From Corallium rubrum (lineage: Eukaryota; Cnidaria; Anthozoa; Scleralcyonacea; Coralliidae): 64,000 nucleotides of DNA. The notes beneath the pieces are model-generated. The model was not told where the DNA came from. It was given only the letters and a program-made list of their open reading frames with translations, and did not search any database. The DNA lies in assembly GCA_964035015.1 (NCBI GenBank), contig OZ035998.1:13417643-13481642 (forward strand), in the 5' to 3' direction. Shown one piece after another: positions 20,674 to 31,603 of the stretch. The position numbers and the translations under genes were made by a program. Every line of letters begins with the position of its first letter. Within the stretch, counting starts at the first letter, position 1.

Positions 20674-23343
20674 TCAGAAAACAACATCGTCCGTTTGTAC
20701 GCTTTTGTCGTGTTTTAAAATTTCCACCATCGTCACGTGTTGTTTGTCATCATTAGCTACTGGTAGCACTGACGCAGAAAATTGCAGCGAACCAAGAGAA
20801 GCAGCCTGTTTCTTCAGAGTAAATGCCCATGTCCGTTCACGAAAGACTCTGGCATTATTCAGGTCTTTACGGAATAGCAGAATATAAATCTTGGCAGCAA
20901 ACATGAGATACAACAGAAAAGAGTACGCAATTAACATTGTCAGGGAATCTATAATGGCCCCTGAATCTCCATAGAAACGACCCACTATTTCTATCAACCA
21001 TGTGACTTTAAATATCATGAGTGCAAGCAAGGTATGCCGGGCATTGTTGTAACTGCGGGGTATATGACGAGAGCTCAGCGCAATTCCAATACAAGCAAAA
21101 CTTAACAGAAACAATATAACCTTCGACAACAGAAAATAGACGGCTGAATTGAAGTCGCACATAAGGAACCGATAATCTGGAAACGATTTCTCTTTTACAA
21201 GTGGCGGTCTGCTGCTTAACCAAAGTAGCGAGACAATCAGTTGTGTGGAGGTTAAGACCATAACCAAAGAAAACTGGACGCTTCGTCGCACAAAAACTCT
21301 CTGTATAGTTGACGCCCCTCGTATGTTGAAGATAAGGGCGGTCCTGTTTGTCTTAGCTATTGTTACTGATAAGGTTAAAGTATAAATAACGCCAGGCAAC
21401 ACGTCTTGTAGTCGACATCGAAAGTTCGTAGGTCTTCCTGGATACATAATTGGTAACGCAAGTCCTAGCGCCATGGAGAGCAAAAGAAATAAGCTGAATT
21501 CTCGATCTGATGCCCTCACAACAGGGGTATCGCGAAAATAAACGAAAACAACAAAAAAGCTAATTGCCACGAGACTGGAAAAAACTGAGGATACGGAAAT
21601 AAATATCGTCCAAGGATCAGTCCATCTTAAAAACTTGTACGAAATGTATTCACAGTCCGTTTGATTTTGATTGGGTCTGGAACCTTCAGAACAAGGTCTA
21701 CATTTTCCTGAATTGGATTCATTATTAAATGTTCCAGAAGGACACGGAACGCATTGCCAACAACATGACGACATCACGTTGACCACTTTATAAAACCCTT
21801 TTGAACATGGGAGGCTGCATTTCGAAGTAAGAGGTGCTGCACTTCCATTCCATTTGAATGTGCTTATATCTATTGAAAGTTTATCATGTAAACCCTCGTA
21901 GCAACCCACACGAACATGTTGTGTGTTATTACCAGTATTGGGCTGAAACGAGTAGACCTCAATGTTGTTATTTATTGGGTCGCCATTTTGATCAAGAAAC
22001 ACTTGGCGATCGTTAACTCCTTTAAACGTGGTGTTGTAAAAATACTGAACTATTGAACTTGGCTTGATTTGCCTTTGACATTCTTGTATCGATGACTTAG
22101 GGAAGGTATCAATACAAAATCTATTTATGGCATTTACAACAGCAAACACAGCATTAACAACGTATGGAACAAGTGTCATTCCTCCAAATCTGAACTGTAT
22201 GTCTTTCTCAAATGTATTATTGTCATAAATATTCGTCGCCTGGATGTTCTTCTCTATCTCACTCCTCTCCCGCGACCTGTCATCAAGTCTCTCCGAAGTA
22301 TTTTCTATGGTCGTGAAGTAAGAGTAAAAACTTGGGACATTAATTATTTCATCCACAACACCAATGGAACCGTCCAAAAAATTGGCATGTTCTTCAAAAA
22401 TCTTTTTCGAGTTATACCAAGTTGCTGTAAAAATCCAAACCTTTCTGGGAATTTTATTCGATTGAGCCATTTCAACCAAGCGTTTAGAATTGATACTATT
22501 TAAAAATACAACCACCACTTTTGCTTTATTGTTTATTTTCATTCTGTTAACAATATTTTCCAATTCTTTGTCAGTCACCACGCCCCTGAGCTTTACGATG
22601 TCTGCGAAGCATATTCCTTTTGAATCAGAATAAGAGATAAGCGATGAGGCCAAGGGACGGCCATAATTATCATCAGAATATACAAGTATAGCATAAGTCC
22701 ATCCAAAATGACTAAACAGTCTGGCGATTACTTTAGCTTGAAGGGTATCGGTAGGAATCGTCCTTGAGAACGTGGGAAACCGATATTTATCGCTTAATAA
22801 TTTAGACGTAGATGCGTAACTCACTTGAGGAATTTTCACAGCACTCAGAATATTATTCACAGTTATAGACAATTCACTTTTACCAGCTCCAATAACAGCA
22901 ATATGTTTGTTTACCATGTCGCTGCTTTTATTTGTCGATGATTGCCTGGATTCCTTTTCTATAAAGTCGTTGATTGTCAAAGCTATTTTCACGGATTGAT
23001 CGACTCGACTACAAGTATCATAAATATCGTAGCCCAATTTCATTCCTTTCAGTATGTTCTTCCTGTTCACTTCTTTTATGGCATAACGAAATGCGTCAAC
23101 GAGAAAAACACCCAGTTTAAATAACGTGCACTTATATTGTCCAGAAACTGTGCTATTACCATTCTGAGAAACCGTTTTTGGAAACATAGCAGATAAAATT
23201 AAATCGCCATTTTCAGTAAGCAGTGGTCTAGGAGTTAAGATTTCTTTGCCGTCACAACGTAGTACATTTCCCAATGAAGCGACAATAAGCAAAAACACCA
23301 CGCAGTTTGGAATTGGCGTCATGTTGTAGAATTTAGCAACCAT
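20674..23343 (-). CDS. Class C G-protein-coupled receptor, calcium-sensing/mGlu-like, complete and intronless
   Basis: 889 residues. The second ATG (Met8, 23322) gives a better signal peptide, with the hydrophobic run CVVFLLIVASLGNVL. Residues ~35-500 form a Venus-flytrap ligand domain (ANF receptor) with IGAGKSELSITVNN, IPQVSYASTSKLLSD, FSRTIPTD and YSDDNYGRP. Residues 509-564 form a nine-cysteine NCD3G domain. Seven membrane segments follow from ~575 to ~825, with the class C loop FRDTPVVRASDREFS, IAKTNRTALIF before ICL2, and AKIYILLFRKDLNN after TM7. The short tail ends DDVVF, a possible class II PDZ ligand. Length and order match CaSR and mGlu receptors, which couple extracellular Ca2+ or amino acids to G proteins; the Ser/Thr of SYAST is the usual amino-acid contact. 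CaSR-type is favoured, but the ligand cannot be read from sequence. No operon-like context; neighbours are repeats. Confidence 0.93.
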   Translation of the reverse strand: MVAKFYNMTPIPNCVVFLLIVASLGNVLRCDGKEILTPRPLLTENGDLILSAMFPKTVSQNGNSTVSGQYKCTLFKLGVFLVDAFRYAIKEVNRKNILKGMKLGYDIYDTCSRVDQSVKIALTINDFIEKESRQSSTNKSSDMVNKHIAVIGAGKSELSITVNNILSAVKIPQVSYASTSKLLSDKYRFPTFSRTIPTDTLQAKVIARLFSHFGWTYAILVYSDDNYGRPLASSLISYSDSKGICFADIVKLRGVVTDKELENIVNRMKINNKAKVVVVFLNSINSKRLVEMAQSNKIPRKVWIFTATWYNSKKIFEEHANFLDGSIGVVDEIINVPSFYSYFTTIENTSERLDDRSRERSEIEKNIQATNIYDNNTFEKDIQFRFGGMTLVPYVVNAVFAVVNAINRFCIDTFPKSSIQECQRQIKPSSIVQYFYNTTFKGVNDRQVFLDQNGDPINNNIEVYSFQPNTGNNTQHVRVGCYEGLHDKLSIDISTFKWNGSAAPLTSKCSLPCSKGFYKVVNVMSSCCWQCVPCPSGTFNNESNSGKCRPCSEGSRPNQNQTDCEYISYKFLRWTDPWTIFISVSSVFSSLVAISFFVVFVYFRDTPVVRASDREFSLFLLLSMALGLALPIMYPGRPTNFRCRLQDVLPGVIYTLTLSVTIAKTNRTALIFNIRGASTIQRVFVRRSVQFSLVMVLTSTQLIVSLLWLSSRPPLVKEKSFPDYRFLMCDFNSAVYFLLSKVILFLLSFACIGIALSSRHIPRSYNNARHTLLALMIFKVTWLIEIVGRFYGDSGAIIDSLTMLIAYSFLLYLMFAAKIYILLFRKDLNNARVFRERTWAFTLKKQAASLGSLQFSASVLPVANDDKQHVTMVEILKHDKSVQTDDVVF

Positions 23344-24272
23344 GCCAAAATTTCTTTTGATGTTTTGTCAGTTTTGAAATACAATAAAGTACGTTTGTTT
23401 TACTATACTAGTCCCAAGCAGTCATATCCCGGTTTGGAACCGTGTAATCTGGTAGTACTTTTCTGTATTATAGTTTCCTTGTCGTACTAATTTCTTTGGT
23501 TGCTATGAACAACCGGTCAACAAAGTTAACATCTAAACATCTGAAACAAATCAAACACAATATAAGACTGAAATACTGTAACACTTAAATTAGGCAGCAA
23601 AGATTGCAAAATTACAAAATTATCTTACTTTTCAGTGAATGCATGAGAAGCAACGTTTTGTGTGTGTAAATCTATACAAATTTCATAATTTCGTCGACCA
23701 GACCGAAATTATTTGTTGTTTGCTAATAACGTAGACAAAATGTCGCTGTTCAGAATTTACTTTTTTACAGATTTTTAATTTTTCTTATTTCATAACTCGG
23801 ATATATCCGATGGCATGACGCTATATTTATATCATTTTCGTCATAGTTTCATCGCATTTTGATGAGGGTCTCAGAAAATGCACTCGCTTTGGAAGTTCTT
23901 GCAGCTGTATTAGCTATTTTATATTATAATGTTTGTCTTGGAACATAGATTAATTTCGGGACTGAATTGTGCAAAAAATAATTGATGTGAAGCCTTAGAG
24001 GTTTGACAGGGGCAATGTAAGTTGTGATTGATTTAAAGATTGTCGTATTTCATGAACTTTATTATACACCTTTCAACCGTACATGATGGATATGATTTCC
24101 AAAAAATAAGAAATATAACCTTGATATAACTTTAATTTCACTGATTAACATTACTAATCTTTTTACATGAAACGTGAAAGAGCATTGGGAGGCTATATGT
24201 CCACACTAATCCGTTTTATTTAAAAACAGGGTTTTTTGAATTGTCGTGGAAACGCATGAAATGTTTTCTGTC
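23344..24272. other. Upstream region of the class C receptor gene
   Basis: AT-rich with no ORF or transposon I can support. A promoter for the minus-strand receptor should lie here, but no TATA/Inr arrangement is distinctive enough to call. Confidence 0.5.
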
Positions 24273-24441
24273 TATAGATCGTTTTCACTCACATGATCGG
24301 TGAGCCCATTGGATGGTGAAACAATACGAAATATTTGAATAAGAAAGGGCTAATTCCCATACCGTACACCAATATGGCCGCCATTTCATTGTTTTGGTAC
24401 ACCAATATGGCCGCCGTGACGTCAAATGAAAACGATCTATA
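24273..24441 (+). mobile_element. MITE family 2 (CRE/YY1-type)
   Basis: 169 bases, TATAGATCGTTTTCACTCA to GAAAACGATCTATA. Both ACACCAATATGGCCGCC blocks are present, the CRE TGACGTCA is intact, and the E-box is changed to CACATG. It lies ~930 bases upstream of the class C receptor start. Confidence 0.87.
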
Positions 24442-24846
24442 CCGTAAAAACGTTTTAATTAAACGATCTCAAAACGTATAAATGCATGAATTGCCGTAGG
24501 TGACTTAACTATAATTAGATAATATGACCTCCGTTTTTTAAAAGCTTTCCATTTGAAAAGGCTAAAGCGTTTTCGAAAATCTCTTGTTTCATAGATAAAT
24601 CAGACATCCGTTTTTATCGTCAGTTTTGTAGATTATAGTCGGGGTTGGGCATGAGACTATATACAGCTGTGTAAATTCAAGCTTGCTCCAACAATTAGTT
24701 CTACCGCCACAATGCATTCCAAATTTTATTTGAAATACAATATGATATGATAAGATAAAGTTATTCAATTTAAATTTCACACTAGAATTTAATTAATGGC
24801 TGCTTTGAATGTAAGGGTTTTAAGTCTCAAAAAGATTAACTGCACT

Positions 24847-25074
24847 ATAGCTACAACCTCAGACATTAATCGTTGGGACACTTGAGATTTGTCGTCTTCA
24901 ACCCCCCCCCCCCCCCCATGCCCCTATTCAATGTTGAAATATTTCGCGTGTTTATCAACTGGAATAAAAAACATCAAAAACACACACTAACAGATACTAG
25001 TGAACAACATTGAATAGGGGGAGAGGGGGAAAGGCTTAAGTGTCCCAATATTTTTGTCCGAGATTGTAGCTATA
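24847..25074. mobile_element. TIR element of the CTACAATC..GGACA family with a C16 run
   Basis: Ends CTACAACCTCAGACATTAAT and TTTTTGTCCGAGATTGTAG, continuing GTTGGGACACTT/AAGTGTCCCAAT; a second inner pair is CCCCTATTCAATGTTG/CAACATTGAATAGGGG. A run of about 16 C starts at 24902. The ends are related to the 1672-1755 and 2488-2563 elements. Confidence 0.75.
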
Positions 25075-26503
25075 CTTCAAATATGGAATTGACTGTCCCA
25101 GTAAAGTGTACAAGAATCTTGGATGCATGTACGTCGCTTAACACCAATCAGTTTAATTGCCGTTAAGATCTATAGGCTTTAAATACCAACCAACTGCATG
25201 GAAATCAATTTCAAGCCTGCAATTCCATAAGTGAATCGATTCTCTTATTGTCACCAAGTCATTCCGCGTGCCGTTGGTTCGTAAATACAAAATTAGATTC
25301 GTTTGATTAATATGAATTCATGAATTCACCTGAATGAACATTTACTGTTGTGTCGACACTGCGGAGCATGTCTGAGGAGAATTATGAAAAATCACTGCAA
25401 AATATCACAAACTGTATATGTATTAGCTAGCTGAACACATATTGTCAAAATATTCAACAAAAACAACTAAGTGCTTTTCATTAATTCTCCATGACAGACG
25501 TTGTTATTTCTAAGGCAAGGCAAGGAAATTGCTAAGGAAATTGCTAATTGCTTAGCTAAGGCAAGGAGACCTCGAGCTCGGATATGTCACTGAAAGCAAT
25601 TAATTATTACAAAAAATACAGCATTTTGTATTTTTTATTCTCAATTTCCAGTCTAATTAAAAATATATACTTATCTGTTTTGCCAAACATGAATAAGTTA
25701 AATTAATTGAAATAGAAAAGCCTTACCTTCTTCTTCTTCTTCTTTTTGGAATGAATACAGTCGTCGGTTATTATCATCAAATTGACAAACATACAGTGCT
25801 GCAACTAATATTCGTGTCAAGCTCCAAGCTTAAGAAGTAAACAGTACACCAGACAATTGTTTAAAGCCGACTCCAGATGATATAGTCTATATCCAATATC
25901 TGTACATGAACGCATAGAATATCCAGTATATCGTTCTCGCCAATCTGTTACGTTCCTTTTTATCGTTTACACTTTATAGACGATCACAGATCGTATAAAT
26001 TAATTTTTGTAGGTAACTGCATGCAGGACCAATCACGGTCATTATGACGTCAACGTTTTCGAAAAGCGTCTTCGCAGACGACAGGCCTCCATTTTTAAAT
26101 GGCTCTACTTTGTAAAGCGTTTTCGAAAATCCCCGTTTTGGTGTGATCGATCGACAAAAACGTTGCAAAACTTCGTTTGCAAACGAAGACGGATTTGTGG
26201 TGTGCATGAGCTGTGCCTAAGTCTAAGACTATACAGCTGTATAAATTCAAAATTACTTGAACAATTAGTTCTGACGTCGCACTGCCATATTTTATTTGCA
26301 GTAGAATATGATAAAATCAAGTTATTCAATTTAACTTTTTATCTCAATCTGTAATAAGCTAAGCCGGAAATCTTGGACGTGACAAAGCAAATTAAATACG
26401 ACATTTTGCGCTTCTTTCCCAATTTCCTCCAATCAAAAATTAAAAATACATTTTGTTAAGCAGGAATAAGCAAGATTGATTGATATAGAAAAGTCTTGTA
26501 TAC

Positions 26504-26588
26504 CTTCTTGAAACAAAACGTGCAGTCGTTTGTTTAATATCATTAAATTGACAAACAGTGCCGCAACTAAAATTAGTCCTAAACCCAT
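26504..26588 (-). CDS. Putative first exon encoding a signal-peptide-like start
   Basis: From the ATG at 26588: MGLGLILVAALFVNLMILNK then RLHVLFQE, followed by AAG|GTATAC, an acceptable splice donor. The diverged copy near 25727-25810 keeps ILVAAL and a donor AAG|GTAAGG but lacks the ATG. A hydrophobic N-terminus with a conserved donor is suggestive, yet no further exon is recognisable on this strand towards 23.4 kb. Confidence 0.25.
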
Positions 26589-27079
26589 GCAAGTGTGTAA
26601 TTTATGACCATCGTCACTCTTAATAGTAAGAGTACACCAGACAAACGTTTAAAGAAATTCCAATTTCCAAATGATAGGGCTAGGTTGCAACCTTCCACTT
26701 GCCGAAAAATTGGCTGTATCAGAGTAAAACGACTTCACTTATCGCGGGAAATATATATGACCGTATTTATTATAGATACTCCCTTGGATGGAACTAGTTC
26801 GTATAATTAAAAACTTAGAGTCACAGCCAAAGAAAACAACACGTCCACTCACATCAAGCTAACTTGGTCAACCATCCGAGTACTAGCTATAGTATAACCC
26901 CATTCGACCGGGCTAAACTTCAGCGGTGAGGGGCAACGCTCAAATTCCATACTCAAAAATTCAAAACTATTTTCCCAGGTGAAAATCCTCCTGCAGATTC
27001 GCCTGATTTGTTCATTATTTTAAACGTGCACGTTTGGTGTGCAAAGCCGATACGTTTATACGAATTGCCCGCTTATAGA

Positions 27080-27196
27080 GGCTGTTTACATGCAAGCCTA
27101 CTTTGAAACTCGCATCAACTAAATTTACAAAGAAGAACTGGCGAATCCTAACGTTAATTGCAGCTAGCCGGGCTAGCCCGGCTCATGTAAACAGCC
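27080..27196. repeat. Small TIR element (GGCTGTTTACATG family)
   Basis: GGCTGTTTACATGCAAGCC at the left and GGGCTCATGTAAACAGCC at the right, with an inner AGCCGGGCTAGCCCGGCT palindrome. Similar TGTTTACATG/CATGTAAACAG ends occur around 33005-33018 and 37845. Confidence 0.65.
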
Positions 27197-27221
27197 GCCC
27201 AGAGGGGAAAAAACGGTTTTT

Positions 27222-27250
27222 GTATCTACTGCGCATGCGCGAGTAGATAC
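27222..27250. promoter_or_regulatory. Palindrome with a consensus NRF-1-type site
   Basis: GTATCTAC and GTAGATAC flank TGCGCATGCGCG, which fits the NRF-1/ewg consensus YGCGCAYGCGCR. It is an unusually GC-rich island here. About 120 bases downstream, ATGTTTCAACAAGAGG at 27374 runs 33 bases to a consensus donor GTAAGT at 27407, which could be a first exon. Confidence 0.4.
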
Positions 27251-27406
27251 TATGCCCGTGTAAGTTAAAGAGTTCGGAGCCAATCAAAACACAAAATAAA
27301 ACGATTGACTCACGAGAAACTACCGAAGCCAAAATAACTACTGTACACCAAGTATTTCACTCAAGTCGTATCAATGTTTCAACAAGAGGAAGTTTTTACA
27401 AATTTA

Positions 27407-30306
27407 GTAAGTATTTTAAGTAGTACTAGACGTTGTTGGAATGATGATAGAAGTTTTTGAAAGCAAAGTGATGGTCGTTGTATGGACGATTTCATATTCA
27501 GACGAGGCAATTTATATGGCGAATGAAGACTGCGCGTTGCCGAACAGAAATGGGTGACACTCTTCTAAGAAAACAAAGTTAGCTTCATGGTCAAGCAACA
27601 ATGTGCAAAACCTATGGTAGTCCACGAGCGAAATATGGTATTAAATAGCAGTCAAATGTCAGGGATAGGCTATGCTGAGAGCGTGAACTGGCATTATTAA
27701 GTCTATATACAGTATTAATGGCGTAAAATTTTATGTTGCAGTTGTCAGATGCCATGCAAAATCTGTGTCATGAATGTGCAAATATATATTCTACCTTTTA
27801 CTGCATGTATACATATATATTGAAGAACAATTAATGAATGGCTGCTCTTATAATTTTGATGACATTGCTGGACATCTTTTAGGTTTTTTCGAGTTGGGTT
27901 GAGGTGTTTTCCGACGCTATTGGTGAATTCATGAGTAGTTGATCAGTAATGTTGCTGACAAGGTTGTCCATGAAGACAGAATAGACGAATTTTTAGAGAT
28001 GCGAAAAAATGTCGTGCTGACATCAGTACCTAGGAAGTTTGACTTGAGGGGTAGAGACACAAGAAAGGGCCACAGTATATCAAAGAACATATACGTACTG
28101 CTTATTACCTAATACCCAGTAACGGCTTTCTCCTTGTTTGAATAGCTTTACCTTTTGCAAGTGACCGAGTTATAGTTGATCAGTGCAACTGCATACGCCG
28201 TCGATCGCGGTACATCTAGTACGTAAAAGACGACGAGCTATTTCAAAACAAGTTGGCCCTGGCCTTGCTGCTTTATAGTCCAACAACTACAAAATGCAAG
28301 TATAATAATCATGTCTAGATATCGCGTAGGTGTCGCGTGTCGTATTACATTTGGAAACGCGTTCTTCTGTTTGTCCAAATTTACATAAATTCTATATCAA
28401 AATGATCGCTCGATTCTGCCGAATCCGACACTATAGGTTTTGTCTACTAAATATATTAGATCCGTTGTTTAATTTTCAGAAAAAACGGCCTTGTTTACAT
28501 TTATATTATATTAGCAAACCTTCGGCGCTTCCTGCACCGCTGCAGTTCATATACGACCATAGATTCTATTTGTGAAAATCTTTGCAAATATGCAATGCAT
28601 TGCCATTGCAGTCTTGCTAGAGTACGCACAGGCTACGCGAAGCTTTCAGAAATCAGTAGCCCGAGTGAACGCCTTTGTTTCAAGTTAAAACACAACATGG
28701 TGAGTGGTCTGAGGGCATAGACAATTTTGTCAAAAATCTTGTTCATGCAGCTCTAGATCGATTGAATACAAGGTTGTTACAAGTAACAATTCCATCAATT
28801 TTGTCACAAATACAGTAGGTCTACATGCACGTCTCGGCGTACCTATTTTTTTATATTTTAACATTTACCGACAATCGACTGTCATTTGTCTCCAACATTC
28901 ATTAATAAATAAGTCTATTCAAAATGAATGTCACACTATAGCTGAAACGACCACATGCATCATATGCATGAGTAACACATATGTTCAGTTTTTAATCAAA
29001 CCACCACATATTTTACTGAATTATGGTTTTGCTCTCTATTTTAGAGTTTCAGTGCTTAAATAATGTTTAGTATATCATCTCAATGACCTTGAAAGAGTCA
29101 GATAATCACTTCGGATGTTTGGACTTTGATTTATTATCAGAGGCCCATGCACCCTGATTCAATTATAGAAATCAATTATATATATTCGGTACTAGGACTT
29201 TAATAATAAGAGCTAGCCAACTAGAGCAAACTTTGTGATGGTGACTGAAATCTGCGTGCAAGTGCCAGCTAATTCTAGATTCGTTTTTTAACTTTCAGTT
29301 CCCTATACCGACACCGTATCGTTCGTTTTTAAATTATTATGCTCTACATGCAAGCTTTGAAACATATCATATTGAAAATATAATCAACAAGATTTTACTC
29401 AAGGATTGATATGCATAGATACATGCTTATATACCTTCGCTTTCTTGAAGGTTGATTTATATATACAATTTGCTGGGCTGATTTTTTTTCTTTTTAATAC
29501 AAAACTCGGAATTCATAAAGCACAGCGTCCGTAGTGTTAATTATATGTTAAGTACACATATGGCAATGACATGTTACTTATGTTATTAATGTAGCGCTGA
29601 CAGCAAAAGTCATTAAATAATGGCAGGCAAATTCGACTCATATAATTAGATCCCATTATACACCACGAGTTCAAGGCAGCTGTTACATATCTGTCGCTTT
29701 CCAGTCCTCTCATCTCTGGTCACTGATTTCATAGAAACTATATGAGCCTGTATGTAATCTTCAGTGGTTTAAAGGTCTAATATACCAGCAGTAACTAAAT
29801 TAGTTTTATAACAAAAGTGAGATCTCAAATTAGTGCCCATAGCTAATTGTTTTAATAAATGCGTCACTGGCCGTGACCTTCTCAGCTCTGCCAAGTCTCC
29901 TCAAAAAAAACTTTATATAATAAATAAATCACAAAATCTAAGTAATTTGAAACAGCAATATTTACATGCACCAAATATCGGGAAGACATCCAAATCAAAT
30001 ACGCTTTGATGATTGCGACATCTGTATGATGAATAGATTATTCTTAAAACTCTATAGATATTACTGTTAATCAGAGATCGCTTGGAGAAAAAGATTAGTG
30101 CATATATGCATGGTTTATCTTTCCTTTAACGATAGCACTATCTCCCCCCCGGTATATGTCTGTGATATCTATGGTAACATGAAACAACCAAACAGAGCTC
30201 ATATTAAAGTTAACTATATATTTGACCCCTGAGATGCTCTTTGTAACCTTATAATCGCATAATATTAGCAGAATTGTTATCTACTTCAAGCTATCAAGAA
30301 TTCAGA
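27407..30306. other. 2.9 kb with no recognised gene
   Basis: AT-rich, unique-looking sequence without long ORFs or conserved motifs. It may hold introns of a gene starting near 27374 or the promoter of the Tctex1 gene. A GGTAAC half-site (possible weak RFX half-site) is at about 30172. Confidence 0.4.
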
Positions 30307-30843
30307 ATGACTTCTCATTCGAGCCGGTCTGCGAAAGAGCGAGCCTCGAGATACTTGCAGAAGAAAAGCAGCATTACCGTACTCGATCGAAGTCAGAGTA
30401 CAATAGGAATGATTAATGTACAAGGTCCAGTATTCATGACTCCATTATCTCAAAGAGGACTTGCGGCGCGTCAACGAGAAGAAGCCACAAAATACGAGAA
30501 TACCTACAAGATGGCGCCTAGCAACGCTTTTCCAGAAAATAAGATCAAACGTCTGGTAGAAAACGTTCTTACTCGTGAACTAAAAGACACAGCGTACGAT
30601 GCTGAGAACTGTCGTCGACTCACTGGACGTATTTCTGATATTATAAAAACTCAAATAAAGGACTTAGAACTGGAAAGATACAAGCTTGTTTGTATTGTCC
30701 ATATTGGCCAACGTGGTAACCAGGAGGTAAAAGTCGGCAGTCGGTGTCTATGGGACGTGAGGTTGGACACGTTTACGTCCGTGGAGTATCAAAACACATC
30801 TTTATTTGCTATTGCTACAGTATTTGCTGTTTATTTTGAATAA
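30307..30843 (+). CDS. Tctex1 domain-containing dynein light chain, DYNLT5/TCTEX1D1-like
   Basis: 178 residues from the ATG at 30307, almost the size of human DYNLT5. The N-terminal ~60 residues are Ser/Arg-rich and variable. The Tctex-1 domain occupies ~64-178: ENTYKMAPSNAFPENKI, DAENCRRLTGRISDIIK, QIKDLELERYKLVCIVHIGQ, VGSRCLWDVRLDTFTSVEY, and the terminal SLFAIATVFAVYFE. The IVHIGQ, SRCLWD and closing AVYxE blocks are diagnostic. Tctex1 proteins dimerise and bind dynein intermediate chains, linking cargo to cytoplasmic or ciliary dynein; the exact role of the DYNLT5 branch is poorly known. The gene is a single exon here, whereas vertebrate relatives are split, which suggests intron loss or a retrocopy. 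No poly-A tract or flanking duplication is evident. Confidence 0.88.
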   Translation: MTSHSSRSAKERASRYLQKKSSITVLDRSQSTIGMINVQGPVFMTPLSQRGLAARQREEATKYENTYKMAPSNAFPENKIKRLVENVLTRELKDTAYDAENCRRLTGRISDIIKTQIKDLELERYKLVCIVHIGQRGNQEVKVGSRCLWDVRLDTFTSVEYQNTSLFAIATVFAVYFE

Positions 30844-31201
30844 TGTTTTGACGAGAGCTGCCGTGAGCGGTGAGGTACGCGTACTTGACTGCTGTGGGGA
30901 ATTATCACCCTCATTCTAAATCACAAAACTGGTTGTGTCGTAAAACCGGACACTATATAAACCGGACAATTTTATATAGCAAAAAAATATGGATGGATGC
31001 AAAAATGTCCATTCACTTCGTTGTATATGAATATGTAGCCTTATATATTAATATTAATTTATTATGTCCTGGTTTTTGATGTAATTTTATCTTAGTTTTA
31101 TTCATCCCAGACCTCTCCTTTCCTCAGTTTCACTGTTTCAGTGACGTACGTGTTCGCGCTACTTGCAAAACTGACAATATGTTATCTCGATTCTCTTATT
31201 A

Positions 31202-31552
31202 GGGCCTGTTCACATGAGACCAAGTTACCTTGGGGGGTAGGGATAACTCGGGGGCTAGGGTCAAAGCTGACCCTGTTGCACATGATAAAACGCAACTACT
31301 AGTTTTCCCCTGAACCCTAGCTTTCACGTGAATAAAAGAACGCGCCAGTAACGTCAACAATTAAACGCACGCAAATGGCACGTGAACAAGAATAGTCGCA
31401 TTTATACAAAAGTTGACCCCAATATAACCCCTGAGATAACTCGGGTGAAAGCGTTCACATGGAGGTAGGGATAACCCGGGGGTTAGGGTTACCCTATCGC
31501 TCCGACTGAGTTGTCCCTATCCCCCGCGTTATCTCGGTCTCATATGAACGGT
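31202..31552. mobile_element. PIF/Harbinger-type MITE (GGGCCTGTTCACATGAG family)
   Basis: Ends GGGCCTGTTCACATGAGACC and GGTCTCATATGAACGG, TTA at 31199-31201 and 31553-31555. The interior has several TAGGGATAACTCGGGGG-type blocks in both orientations. No ORF. Confidence 0.75.
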
Positions 31553-31603
31553 TTACTTTTTTAACATGGAAATAAACTAACACCGAGCTATCTCGGGGGG
31601 TAG

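Larger units (their letters stand above)
24570..26660 (-). repeat. Diverged two-copy duplication (24.57-25.87 and 26.11-26.66 kb)
   Basis: Both halves contain, in order, AAAGCGTTTTCGAAAATC, GACTATA..CAGCTGT, ACAATTAGTTCT, TTATTCAATTTAA, AGCCTTACC/AGTCTTG..ACC, ATTGACAAACA and GTACACCAGACAA. The first half is longer because of insertions between about 24780 and 25560, including the element at 24847. The conserved end contains the exon-like segment described at 26504-26588. Confidence 0.55.
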
